Origin: Hydrangea macrophylla | Lineage: Eukaryota > Streptophyta > Magnoliopsida > Cornales > Hydrangeaceae | Reading direction: 5' to 3' | DNA length: 64,000 nt | Assembly: GCA_033977485.1 (NCBI GenBank) | Contig: CM066985.1 | Location: 72,711,045-72,775,044 of the forward strand | In this document: positions 1 to 10,507 of the stretch, piece by piece | Layout: every line of letters begins with the position of its first letter | How positions within the stretch are numbered: position 1 is the first letter of the stretch | Notes under the pieces: generated by a model | What the model was told of the DNA's origin: nothing | Databases searched by the model: none | The model's input: the letters and a program-made list of their open reading frames with translations, nothing else | Translations under genes and position numbers: made by a program

Positions 1-827
1 GCCCCTAACTTTTAGGCACGAACGAGTTACTGCTCCTACTCCTCACCTCATGATTTGTTCTATGATCTGTCTCATGACCTCCACTTCTGCCACGTTGCAA
101 TTTCATGTAACAGCCTTCCTTCCAGCTCAGCGCAATCTATACGGGTGTTTTTAGCCATGCTCAACTGCCTAATAGGTCCTGCGAATATTGCCCCCATTAA
201 CCAACTTCTTCTAACTCCGCGTTACTTGGCACTTGTTGGCTGACATAACTCAGTCTTACTCTCTGTGGAAATTCCATTAATGTCCATCGATTTCTGTGAC
301 CGATGCCTTTGCTATCCTTAACTGTATTTCAACCGTCCCATAGGTTCCTCATTAACCATTCTCCAAGCCCGATATTATATTTCCTTGCTTACTTGCTCTG
401 CTGGTTACTACCTCTCAGTCTTGTAATTGCAGAACCCTCATGGGTGGTCATCGGTCTTCATTGAGCGATGTCATGGCTATCATTGCCCCTACTTTGCAAC
501 CTTGGTCTTGCTTGTTGAGGTCGAGGTTTCTTTTAGAAAAACCCAGTGTCATTCTGTCCTCAGTCTTAACACCGATATACATGTGTTGGGTGTATCATTC
601 CTCCAGGTAGGTGATACAAATATCGGCCTCTTCTCCGTGCTCAGGCTCCATTCCTTGGTCATCTTCCTGGCTACTCCTGTGATGACATCACTAAGCCACG
701 TGACCGTCATGTGACCTGGAAAATCCCAAATTAGGGTGTAAACATGTGCTAAACTTAATTAAGTCTAAATAGAGGGTTAGTCCATAACTCCAACACGTAC
801 TTAAGAATAATGCTAGGCACACAAAAT

Positions 828-920
828 CATGCTTTAAATGTATATACCTTGTGCTTCTAAAAACTTATGGGTCTTGTGTGAAAAATCCACACAGCACAAA
901 ATACATACATTTAAAGCATG
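828..920. repeat. short inverted repeat
   Basis: Arms of about 20 bp (828-847 and 901-920, sharing CATGCTTTAAATGTAT) face each other across about 53 bp. No target duplication is evident, so this may be a tiny MITE or a chance palindrome. The rest of 1-1260 shows no gene I can support; the small open frames there lack recognisable domains. Confidence 0.5.
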
Positions 921-1261
921 TGTTGTGGTTTGAGTTGTAGTTGGTGTTGTTTGCCTAGGATTAATCCGTACTTAATCTTGATGGAAGTCATTTCGCATGA
1001 ATTCCACCTAATTTATCTGCCCAACAAGGCATGCATGCATGTACCTACTTCTTTACACCTATTAACTCCTGAAACACTTATTAGTGCCTTATGGCTTATT
1101 TGGTTCATTAATTTAGAAAATAAGATGAAAAGAAATCATAAAGAATATATTTTTTTTAATTTTAATTAGGTATCAAAGAAAACAGTGAGAAAAGATAAAT
1201 ATAAAAGAAATTACATTAAGAAAATAGGAATTATTCGAATGTAGGAAAAGCACTAGAATTA

Positions 1262-1798
1262 GGGTGTGTTTGATAATCCTATTAAGGTGTGAAAACGAAA
1301 ACTTTCAGCACTTCATTTTTTCTAGTGCACTTCATATCAAACCACTTAATTGAAAAGCAGCCAAAAAATCACTGAAAACTTTAAGTGAAATATTTTTACA
1401 GAAAATAATCACCGAATGTAATCTATTTCAATACTTAAAAAACTGTTTTCAATATTGCAAATTTAATGGCTTAAAATTTTCAGTACTTAAAATTTAGTAC
1501 TTAATTTTTAATTATCAAATGGACCTAGGGCCAGTTTGGTAAAACTGAAAGTTAAGTACTGCTGAATTTTAACGATTGAAAATTTTAAGCGATTGAATTT
1601 ACAATACTAAAAACAGTATTTCAAGTATTAAAATAGACTGCATTCAGTGATTATTTTCAGTAGAATTTTTTCACTTAAAGTTTTCAGTGGTTTCTTGACT
1701 GCTTTTTCAATTATGTGGTAAATTATCAAATGCATTGAAGAGAAAGAAGTGTTGAAAATTTTCATTTTCACCACTTAATTAGGTTATCAAACACACCC
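1262..1798. mobile_element. fold-back MITE with about 250-bp inverted arms
   Basis: The left end GGGTGTGTTTGATAA is the exact reverse complement of the right end TTATCAAACACACCC. Similarity between the arms runs inward almost to the centre near 1530, with motifs such as CTTTAAGTGAAA mirrored on the other side. The whole element would fold into one long imperfect hairpin. It has no coding capacity. I could not find a clean 2-, 3- or 8-bp target duplication, so the superfamily is not assigned. Long imperfect hairpins of this type are known sources of 24-nt siRNAs in plants; whether this one is transcribed is unknown. Confidence 0.8.
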
Positions 1799-2051
1799 CC
1801 AGTTTTCTTGTTTCCCACCCTTTTTGTTTTTTATTTTTCTTTTATTAAATTCACAACCAAATAGAGCATAAACGAATAATTAGAAACTTTAATGTCAAAT
1901 ATTACCTAGATATCAAAACAATTTCTCAATATAAAGAAGAAGAAAAAAAACTTTATAATGTTTACCATTTCACATTTTTCTTTTTGAAAATCTTATACAA
2001 TGTTTAGTCTATTGATTTAACGAAAGAAAGGAAAACAATTTGACCACCACT

Positions 2052-2944
2052 TGTTATATATATATATATGAATTATATACATAATAGTATTTACTAATAA
2101 TAGTTTATAATAGGAATCTTTACTATATCATATAGTAGTGTACTACTTATTTTTTGGAGGGAAAACCAAATTTTCATTTTCCCACCAAAAATTTGGTTGA
2201 AAGGATATTTAAATTTGGTTTGTTGTCCCACATAGGAAACAGGAGAATCTTGTGGGAAAGCCTCTCTTATAAATAGGAGGTGGTTCTTCATATTCTCTCC
2301 CAAGCTCCCGAGGGATACCTCACTAGGGGAGACCCATGGAAGAGCTTCAAGTTTTTAATTTTTCTTTTTAATTATATATATATATATATATATAAGAAAG
2401 AAAGAAAGAAAGAAAGAAAGAAGAAGATTAAAATAGATAGTTATAAATAACTGTCGATTTTAATACAGTTAAAAAGTGACCGTAGGGACTGTTTGGCGAC
2501 GGGAGTCTCCAACGGTCAAAAACAGAGAGGTCACGACCTTTCTGGAGAAAAGTGCGATCCTTCTTTGTGACTTCTAAGGTCCATATTTATAGGCATTCGG
2601 TTTTTGGGTTTTTTACTTTCTGTTCTGCCTTTTTTTTTTTTTTTTTTTTTTTCTGCTTTCTTCTTCTTTCTATACATTTTCTGGTTTTATGTCGGGTGAA
2701 ATTCGGTGGTTCCAAGACTGCTAAACAGTGCAATTTAGACAGTCTTAAGTTAGGCTTTGTATCCTTGAGATAGATTTTCAAGAGTCCATTTGCACCATAG
2801 TGGGGAAATTACTATCTTAAAGAAAGCTTCTTGGAAGTACCCTGCCTAACAAATTTGTTTTTAAATTGTTTTCGTTTTCTTTTCTTATAAATCAGCCTTG
2901 TCATTCTTCTTCAAATTTGTTCTTTTCACCATTAGTTTACAACA
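2052..2944 (+). repeat. 5' LTR of Copia element 1
   Basis: 893 bp, TG...CA ended, paired with 7521-8391. A TATAAATA box at 2268-2275 is conserved in the right LTR (7735-7742) and probably sets the transcript start. The LTR also holds a GAAA microsatellite near 2395-2420 and a poly-T run near 2630-2651. Small open frames inside it are not genes. Confidence 0.93.
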
Positions 2945-2968
2945 ATTTTAAGATAGTAATTTTAGTCA

Positions 2969-4309
2969 ATGGAATCAACAATGGTGAAGTCTCAAATTCA
3001 AGAAGTAAAAAGACTTGAGAGGTTCAATGGTATCAATTACAAGCGATGGAGCATGAAGATCTATTATCAACTCACTATTGCCAAAGTTGCCTATGTTCTG
3101 TCTACTGCATATCCACAAGATGAAGCAGTCAATGGAGAATACACTGAGCGACAAAAGAAATGGGTTGAGGATGACTATGTGTGTCGCTTTATAATTCTCA
3201 ATGCGATGACAAATTCTCTGTTCAATGTGTTTCACAAATTTGCTACATCTTGGGAGTTATGGAATGCTATACAACGGAGGTATGTAAATGAAGATGCCGA
3301 AAATAAGTCCTTCCTTATTAACAAGTATGTTGAATTTAAATTTGATGATTCTAAATCTATAATTGATCAAGTGAATACTCTTAATGATATTGCCACTGAA
3401 TGTGCTGATGTTGGTGAACCTTTTTCGGACAGTTTTCAAGTGTTTACAATTATTGGTAAACTTCCTCCTTCTTGGAAGGATTACCAAAGAATTTTAAAAC
3501 ATAAAAAGAAACCTCTAAATTTGGATGAATTACTTCAACATATCCAAATTGAGAGCGAGGCTAGATTAAGAGATTCACTTGACCATCAAGGAAAGACTGA
3601 AAAACTTCACAATGTGGAAGGTACGGTATCCGACTCTACAAAACTTGTCTCTAAGGATCACAATGGAAAGAAGAGTTCTTTTAATAACAAAAAGAGAAAA
3701 TTTGGTGACTCCAATAAAAAGGAGAATACCAAGAAGAAGAAGAAAGGTCTCTGTTTTGCTTATGGTAAATTAGGTCATTGGGCCAAAGAATGCCGTTTTC
3801 GTAAAGGACAAAAGAAGAACGAGACTAATGTGGTGGAAGACGAAGACATGATTGCAATGCTCACCGAAGTTCACATGGTCAATAGTGATGAAGGATGGTG
3901 GGTTGACTTTGGAGCAACCTGTCATGTGACTCCTCATAAAAATATTTTCAAGACCTATGAAGCTGTGAATGGTGACAAGGCTGTATTCATGGGCAATTCC
4001 TCCACAAGTTCTGTCAAAGAAAAGGGGATTGTTCAACTTCCTCTCACCTCTGGGAAAGTGTTAACGCTTAAACATGTTCATCACATTCCCGGATTGCGCA
4101 AGAGCCTTGTTTCCATTAAGAAGTTAGATGACCATGGTTTTAGAGTTGTATTTGACTCCCAAAAAGTGATCATATCAAAGAAGGGATCATTTGTTGGGAA
4201 AGGCTATGCCAAAGATAATATGTACTTGCTTAATCTAAATAAAGATGTTTCTATTTCTACTTATATCGTTGATGTGAATGATAGTCATGTTTGGCATTAT
4301 AGATTATGA
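2969..4309 (+). pseudogene. Copia element 1 gag and protease, ended by a premature stop
   Basis: A 446-codon frame starts only 24 nt after the 5' LTR. It contains a Copia-type Gag (about residues 10-220), a lysine-rich stretch, a zinc knuckle CFAYGKLGHWAKEC near 3752-3793 and a protease-like segment near 3895-4060. Two active positions are lost. The second zinc-binding Cys of the CX2CX4HX4C knuckle is Tyr, and the aspartic-protease D-S/T-G triplet reads D-F-G. The frame ends at a TGA (4307-4309) where the family has Gly in the WHxRLGH motif of the GAG-pre-integrase domain. Homology continues in the same frame beyond the stop, so this is a nonsense mutation and not the real protein end. Confidence 0.9.
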
Positions 4310-6905
4310 CATATTGGTAGTAATACTATGAATCGCATGATTTCACACAATTTAGTTCCTAAAGATAGTGCTATTTTAACTACACAAAATTGTGAATGTT
4401 GTGCTCAAGCAAAAATAGTTAAAAAAAAAAACCTTTTAAATCAGTTTATAGGAAAACTACATTATTAGAGTTAATACATACCGATTTATGTGACAATAAA
4501 AATCATTTAACTAGAGGAGGAAAAAGGTATTTCATAACCTTTACAGATGATTATTCTAAATATACTTATATTTATTTACTTAGAGCAAAAGATGAAGCTT
4601 TTGAAAAATTTAAGATCTTTAAAGAAGAAGTTGAAAATGCACATGGAAAAAGGATTCAACGTATTAGATCCAATAGAGGCGGTGAATATTGGTTAAATGA
4701 CTATATTAATTTTTATGAAACTCATGGAATTATTATAGAAGAATCTGCACCTAATTCTCCCCCTCAAAACAGAGTAGCAGAACGTAAGAATAGGACACTA
4801 CTTGAAATGGTTAGTGCAATGTTATTATATTCAAAATTACCTATGACATTTTGGGGTGAAGCCCTATACACAGCATGTTATATATCTAATAGAAATTACA
4901 TAAAAATCAAGATAAAACTCCTTATGAATTGTGGAAAAATCGTAAGCCGAACATTGGTTACTTCAAAGTTTGGGGTTGTATCGCTTATGTCTTAGATGCT
5001 ACACAAAAATGACCTAAGTTAGGGAGAAAAGCTACTAAAAGTGTTTTTGTTGGATACTCTAAGCAAAGCAAAGCTTCTAGATTCTTAAACTTAAGCACTA
5101 ACAGTGTAATTGAATCTACACATGCTATTTATTTTGAACACTTAACTATTAAAGATGCGGATAGTCATGAATTAGGAAAGGATCTAATAGAAGAGGTAGA
5201 TAAAGGTCCACATATTAATGTTCAAGATAATGGAGAAAACTCTCATAACTTGATTAATGAGAATAATTCAAATAGCTTGAGAAATGAAGTAGACATAGAA
5301 GGCAGTTCTAATGGATTGAGAAGGAGTAAGAGACGTAGATTTGAAAAGGATTTAGGACCGGACATGTAAACTTACTTGTTAGAAGAAGATCCTAATACTT
5401 TCCAAGAAGCTATGTCCTTACCCGATGCAGATTTATGAAAAAAAGCAATGGATGATGAAATAAAATCTATAAACGAGAATAATACATGGACTTTAGGTTA
5501 TCTTCCTCCAAACTCTAGAACTATAGGATGTAAATGGGTTTTGAAAAAGAAACTCAAAACTGATGGAAGTGTAGACAAATATAAAGTAAGATTAATCGCT
5601 AAAGGCTTTAGTCAAAAAGAAGGTGTAGACTATTTTGAAACTTTTTCACCTGTGACTAAAATAACATCTATAAGAATCATGTTTGCAATTGCTTCCGTTT
5701 ATAATTTATAAGTACATCATATGGATGTTAAGACTGTATTTCTTAATGGAACTTTAGATGAAGAAATTTTTATAAATCAACCTGAAGGGTATGTAGTTAA
5801 AGGTGAAGAAGAAAAAGCTTGCAAGTTAAATAAATCTTTATATGGTCTAAAATAAGCACCAAGACAATGGTATGAAAAATTTAGACAAGAAGTTACAAAC
5901 TTTGGGTTTAAGAGTTCCAAAGTAGAAAGTTGTGTATTTTATAAAGTGACTAATAGTGATAAAATCTTAATGACACTTTATGTTGACGATTTACTTATAT
6001 TTGGTTCGAATATGGGTTGCATAAATGAAACTAAGAGGTTTCTAGCTCAAACATTTGATATGAAAGACTTAGGACCCATGGACATGATTTTGGGTATTAA
6101 AGTAATAAAGAAGGATGGAGCTTTCATTTTAACGCAATCACACTTTATAGAGAAAGTGTTGAAGAAGTTTAGTCATTTTGATTGTAAACCTAGTAAAAGA
6201 CACCTATCAATCCTAATAATAAGTTAGTACCTAATAAAGGAGAATCTATCAATCAAGAAGAATATGCTAAGGTTATTAGTAGCTTAATATATGCTATGAA
6301 CAACACTAGACCTGACATTGTGTGTGCTATCGGAATACTTAGTAGATTCACTAGTAATCCTATTTCTGAACACTAGAAAGAACTTAGTAGAGTTTTAAGA
6401 TATTTAAAACACACTATAACTTATGGATTACATTATCGTTGCTCAAGTTATGTTTTAGAATGCTATAGTGATGCTAATTGGGCTTCGGATAGAACAAATT
6501 CTAAATCAACTAGTGGTTGGCTATTTACTTTAGGAGGTGCTATTGTTGCTTGGTCATCCAAGAAACAATGTTGTGTTGCTTTATCATTCATGGAATCTGA
6601 GTATATTGCTATGTCTTTAGCTAGTAAAGATATTGTATGGATGAAGAATTTTATGAAATGCATTCCTTTTATTGATATACCTATAGCGCCGATAACTTTG
6701 TATTATGATAATCAAGCTGCGGTCTATAATACTAAAAATATGAGAATATCTAGTAATAGCAAACACATTGCTATGAGATATAATCACATTAGGCGACTTG
6801 TGAAGAAAGGTAAAGTTGCGTGCAGATCCTTTAACAAAACCATTAAGTGGTGAAAAGATTAACAAAACCATGAGGGATATGGGACTATTACCGATTAATT
6901 AGAGG
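4310..6905 (+). pseudogene. Copia element 1 integrase, reverse transcriptase and RNase H remnant
   Basis: Continues the gag frame after the TGA, shifts frame at the A-run near 4420-4430, and reads through integrase (HTDLC, then RSNRGGEY, then VAERKNRTLLEM). The second catalytic Asp of integrase is Asn (SNRGGEY where SDRGGEY is usual). Reverse transcriptase follows with CKWV, FSPV, MDVKT and an intact YVDD at 5979-5990. RNase H (about 6440-6850) contains the SDANWASD and LYYDNQAA segments. In-frame stops include TAA where the family has Gln in GLKQAP (near 5850) and TAG where Trp precedes KEL (near 6375). Most look like C-to-T or G-to-A transitions, as expected from deamination of methylated cytosine in a silenced copy. 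Confidence 0.88.
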
Positions 6906-7520
6906 TAATCTTGACTGTAGCCTACTTTAACAAGATGATGTCAGAATCTCTGAAAATCACTTGATTAATGTTCAAAGGAGTTTAATCAAGCATCATCCAA
7001 GAGATGTTAACACGAGGTTACATCTCCGGTGCATTACTTATGTCGGAATAGTGGGGGTAAAGCTATTCTTTGCGAAAGTCTCATATCTGGTTAGTGCACT
7101 GAATATTTCACAACAAGAAGGTTGAATTATATTATTAACAGAACTCATAGCTATGTGGGGCGATAAAGCAATTGTGAAAAGCCCTTGATGAGTCTGCCTT
7201 TGCAAGTATGAAAGTAAGGGCCACTTTCTATGGGTTCACGGTAATACTCCAGTGTACTTGCTAAGAAGGATCAGCGCAAGGCCTATAATGCGCTGGCTCT
7301 AGAGAACCATGAATACAAGGTATAATGCGAACATTGTTTCAATTGCTTTAAAGACACAAAGATCACGGCAAAGTTCTCTTTGGCATTTAAAGTTCATTCC
7401 TTCATGTTCAATCCTAGGTTCAAGGTTCGTCCACCTGTGAATATTCATTATATTGTACCCGACTTTTGTGTTTGTTTTTATTGATTTATTTATATTTATT
7501 ATTAGTAAATAGTGGGGGAT
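6906..7520 (+). other. Copia element 1 3' leader and polypurine tract
   Basis: About 600 bp of non-coding element sequence between RNase H and the right LTR. It ends in the polypurine tract AGTGGGGGAT (7511-7520), which abuts the LTR and would prime plus-strand DNA synthesis. No gene is seen here. Confidence 0.8.
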
Positions 7521-8391
7521 TGTTATATATATATGAATTATATACATAATAGTATTTACTAATAATAGTTTATAATATGAATCTTTACTATACCATATAG
7601 TAGTGTAATACTTATTTTTTTAAGGAAAAACCAAAATTTCATTTTCCCACCAAATATTTGGTTGAAAGGAAATTTAAATTTGGTATTTTGTTCCACATAG
7701 GAAATTAGGAATAATTTTGTGGGAAAGCCTCTCTTATAAATAGGAGGTAGTTCTTCATATTCTCTCCCAATCTTCCAAGGGATACCTCACAAAGTTTTTA
7801 ATTTTTCTTTTTAGTTTATATATATATTATATTATATATATATATATATATAAAAGAAAGAAAGAAATAAGAAGAAGATTAAAATAGATAGTTATAAATA
7901 ACTGTCGGTTTCAATACAGTTACAAATTTAAAAATAACGGTCAGTGATTGTAGGGATTGTTTGGTGACGGGAGTCTCCAACGGTAAAAAACAGAGAGGTC
8001 ACGACCTTTCTGGGAAAAAGTGCGATCCTTCTTCGTGACTTCTGAGGTCCATATTTATAGGCATTCGGTTTTTGGGATTTTTACTTTCGGTTCTGCCTTT
8101 CTGATTTCTTCTTCTTTCTATACATTTTCTGGTTTTATGTCGGGTGAAATTCGGTGGTTCCAAGACTGCTAAACAGTGCAATTTAGACAGTTTTAAGTTA
8201 GGCTTTGTATCCTTGAGATAGATTTCCAAGAGTCCATTTGCACCATAGTGAGGAAATTACTATCTTAAAGAAAGCTTCCTGGAAGTGTCCTGCCTAACGA
8301 TTTTGTTTTTAAATTGTTTCTGTTTTCTTTTCTTATAAATCAGTCTTGCATTCTTCTTCAAATTTGTTCTTTTCACCATTAGTTTACAACA
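7521..8391 (+). repeat. 3' LTR of Copia element 1
   Basis: 871 bp, partner of 2052-2944, with the TATAAATA box at 7735-7742 conserved. It is followed at once by the target duplication CCACT (8392-8396). Confidence 0.93.
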
Positions 8392-8598
8392 CCACTTACA
8401 TCTCACTTTAATATGGAGGGTGATCATTCTTTGGAAAGATAGTATGATATAAAACAATATATATTTTCTGCTTTGGTCCTCACAAAATTAAAATAATTAA
8501 TACTCGGATTTAATTACTGTTATTAGCTTTTTTCTCTCTTAAAAGTAAAGTTCCTCACCCGATTAATACTACTTTCTTCTGTCACTTTTGTTATCACT

Positions 8599-8629
<31 letters not shown>

Positions 8630-8651
8630 GGGTTTAGTAAAAAAAAAAAAC
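8599..8651. repeat. poly-T then poly-A tract
   Basis: A long T run is separated by a short GGGTTTAGT spacer from an A run, giving a near-perfect A/T hairpin. Probably a simple repeat or insertion scar. Nothing else in 8397-8665 is assigned. Confidence 0.7.
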
Positions 8652-8668
8652 AAGGCTTTGATACCTTA

Positions 8669-9083
8669 GAGCATCTCCAAGGGACCTTTTATATCTCGTG
8701 TTGTAAATTATAGCATGAGTGTTCAAAAGAACCTTACAATGCACTCATATCCCTATGCACTCACATCCTTCTAAAAAAATAGCAATGTTATTCTTTTTCT
8801 CAGATTTAAAAGCAAGAATAGTATTGCTATTATTTGAGAGGAATGATAGAAGGTATATTGGAGAGATTTTCTTTTGAATTCATACAATAATTTAACTTTT
8901 GTACTAATTCCAATAAAAAGTATACAAGACACACTACTTAAAGTACAATAATAATATTGTGCCAAATTTTTTTTTGGAATGTAGCATTAGAGCAGAAATG
9001 CCAAAATATAGTATTTGGGCACTATAACAACGCCAAAATATAGGTTTAATGTGGAAAAATGACATTTTGTATTAGAGATGCTC
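8669..9083. mobile_element. Harbinger/Tourist-like MITE
   Basis: Ends GAGCATCTC and GAGATGCTC are perfect inverted repeats flanked on both sides by the trinucleotide TTA (8666-8668, 9084-9086), the target duplication of PIF/Harbinger elements. The 415-bp interior is AT-rich and non-coding. Confidence 0.72.
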
Positions 9084-9086
9084 TTA

Positions 9087-9881
9087 CATAACATGGAGTC
9101 TATTTGGCGCAATATGAAACGTTTGTCACAAATAGGCAAATGAAAATTTGTCTTTTACTGGATTGAATGTGTTTAGATTGCAATATTTGTGAAGTAGCTC
9201 TTCAACTACTTTTTGAGATCCCGTCTACTGTCATGTTATAGTCTTGGACAATAGGACTTTGCCATGTGACTAAGTAGAGTCTAATGATAGATAAAGATGA
9301 GTTGACATGGCAATATGTAAGCGCCCTTTCTCGCCATGGTTGTCAAAGACGAGTTCGGTACCATCAAGCAAGTCAGGTCATGGAGAGAGAGGAGAACGAA
9401 GCCTTCATGTGTTGAAGTTTGCGTAGCTAAAAATGCAATCTCTGAAACCACCGTCTTTTTACCAAAAAAAAAAAAAAAAGGGCCAGTCTAAAGCTCGACA
9501 ACATTAATTTTTAGAGTGACTCGCTCCTTGTGTGCACCCATCTCTCGAATTGAGATGAAACTTCCGACTGGGCATTCCAAACGGCTACTCTAGAAGGCAG
9601 GAGAATGCTGAAAGAATCATTTTCCTTCGGAAATTTATCTAAGATTTCTAGAGTCGCTAATCTTGTTGTTCATAATAACGCCCAATAGATTGCCTTTTGT
9701 AATATTGATGGACCAATTCTTGTTGGTGACATCTCTCCCGGTGTCCTTATGGAATGCAACCATCAGGGAATTGACAATCACTCTTTTAAACCTCCTAATT
9801 GATAATTGATGCATTTCAGTTCCTTTCTCAGCAACCAAAAACAAAAAAACAAAAAGATAAAAGACGACAAAAATTATTTTT
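9087..9881. other. no gene recognised
   Basis: Unassigned intergenic sequence. An A-run at 9464-9479 follows TTTTTACC and might be the tail of a degraded retroposon, but no body could be recognised. Confidence 0.5.
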
Positions 9882-10112
9882 GTTTTTTTTTTTTTGCTAG
9901 TGGTCAAAGCACCCGCAGGCGTCACACACACACACTTGCAGTTATACTGCAAACAGCCAGGGGAGGCCACGGGCCCACTTCAAAGGGACTTCCTCACATA
10001 GACGGCTGAGGGATAAACAACACCCCCGATTCCCCACGAGGGAAATCGAACCCCCCACCTCTCACTTGGGAGAGATGGAGTAAGACCAACTGGGCTAGGC
10101 CCACTGATCATT
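9882..10112 (-). mobile_element. tRNA-derived SINE
   Basis: On the minus strand a polymerase III A box TAGCCCAGTTGG (10086-10097) is followed about 40 nt later by a B box containing GGTTCGATTT (10043-10052), the arrangement of a tRNA-type internal promoter. The body continues to a tail that is poly-T on the plus strand (about 9882-9895), so poly-A in the element's own sense. Length of about 230 bp and this layout fit plant tRNA-derived SINEs. It is not a tRNA gene: the rest of the cloverleaf is not preserved and the sequence extends well past 75 nt. Confidence 0.82.
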
Positions 10113-10336
10113 ACATTTAGTAACTTGACAGTACCTATTGACCCGAATTACCATGTGTCATATGTTACAGCATAAAAACGTAATTTCTCAGATTATAAGT
10201 GCAAGTATTCTACTTTCTGTATTTTACAGCTGAAGACAAATTTATTTATTTATTTATTTTTCTGAATTTCTGCAACCTAGTTTGTGTGCCAGCTAATTGG
10301 GCCAACCAAAGCCAGTTTTCACTCCAACACAATTAC

Positions 10337-10368
10337 AACGGCTAGTTTTAGAGAGTGTGTTTTAACGG
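10337..10368 (+). promoter_or_regulatory. two MSA-like AACGG motifs upstream of the three-exon gene
   Basis: AACGG cores lie at 10337-10341 and 10364-10368, about 140-170 bp before the start codon, the second in TTTAACGGTC. AACGG is the core of the mitosis-specific activator element bound by three-repeat MYB proteins in plants. Clusters near the transcription start are typical of G2/M-expressed genes. A CT-rich 5' leader (about 10486-10506) follows. The short motif occurs by chance often, so the pairing and position are the only support. Confidence 0.5.
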
Positions 10369-10507
10369 TCATATTTCATTTCAAACCCTAATTGCAATTC
10401 CCTTTATAAAAAAATCTTTCAAATCTGTGCCTGAACATCATCATATTTTGTCTCCCTGCGATTCAATTTCTCTGCTGCTCTGCTCTGCTCTTCTCTCTCT
10501 CTCTCCA

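Larger units (their letters stand above)
2052..8391 (+). mobile_element. complete, decayed Copia LTR retrotransposon (element 1)
   Basis: Two LTRs starting TGTTATATATATAT and ending TTTACAACA flank an internal region with gag, protease, integrase, reverse transcriptase and RNase H in Copia order. The 5-bp sequence CCACT lies directly outside both ends (2047-2051 and 8392-8396), so this is a complete insertion that never recombined to a solo LTR. The LTRs differ visibly by many substitutions and indels, including a block near 2320-2350 missing from the right copy, so it is an old insertion. The polyprotein carries several nonsense codons and frameshifts, so the copy cannot be autonomous. A purine-rich tract precedes the right LTR; a normal primer-binding site is not seen after the left one. 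Confidence 0.95.

Noticed and set aside
1..1169. Small plus-strand frames at the start of the window
   Set aside because: No domains, no splice logic and no neighbouring gene parts; they look like chance frames.
9635..10009. Open frames on both strands near 9.6-10.0 kb
   Set aside because: They overlap the SINE body and its poly-A tail and have no domain.
10040..10112. tRNA gene
   Set aside because: A and B boxes are present, but the cloverleaf stems are not preserved and the element continues 150 bp to a poly-A tail, so it is a SINE.
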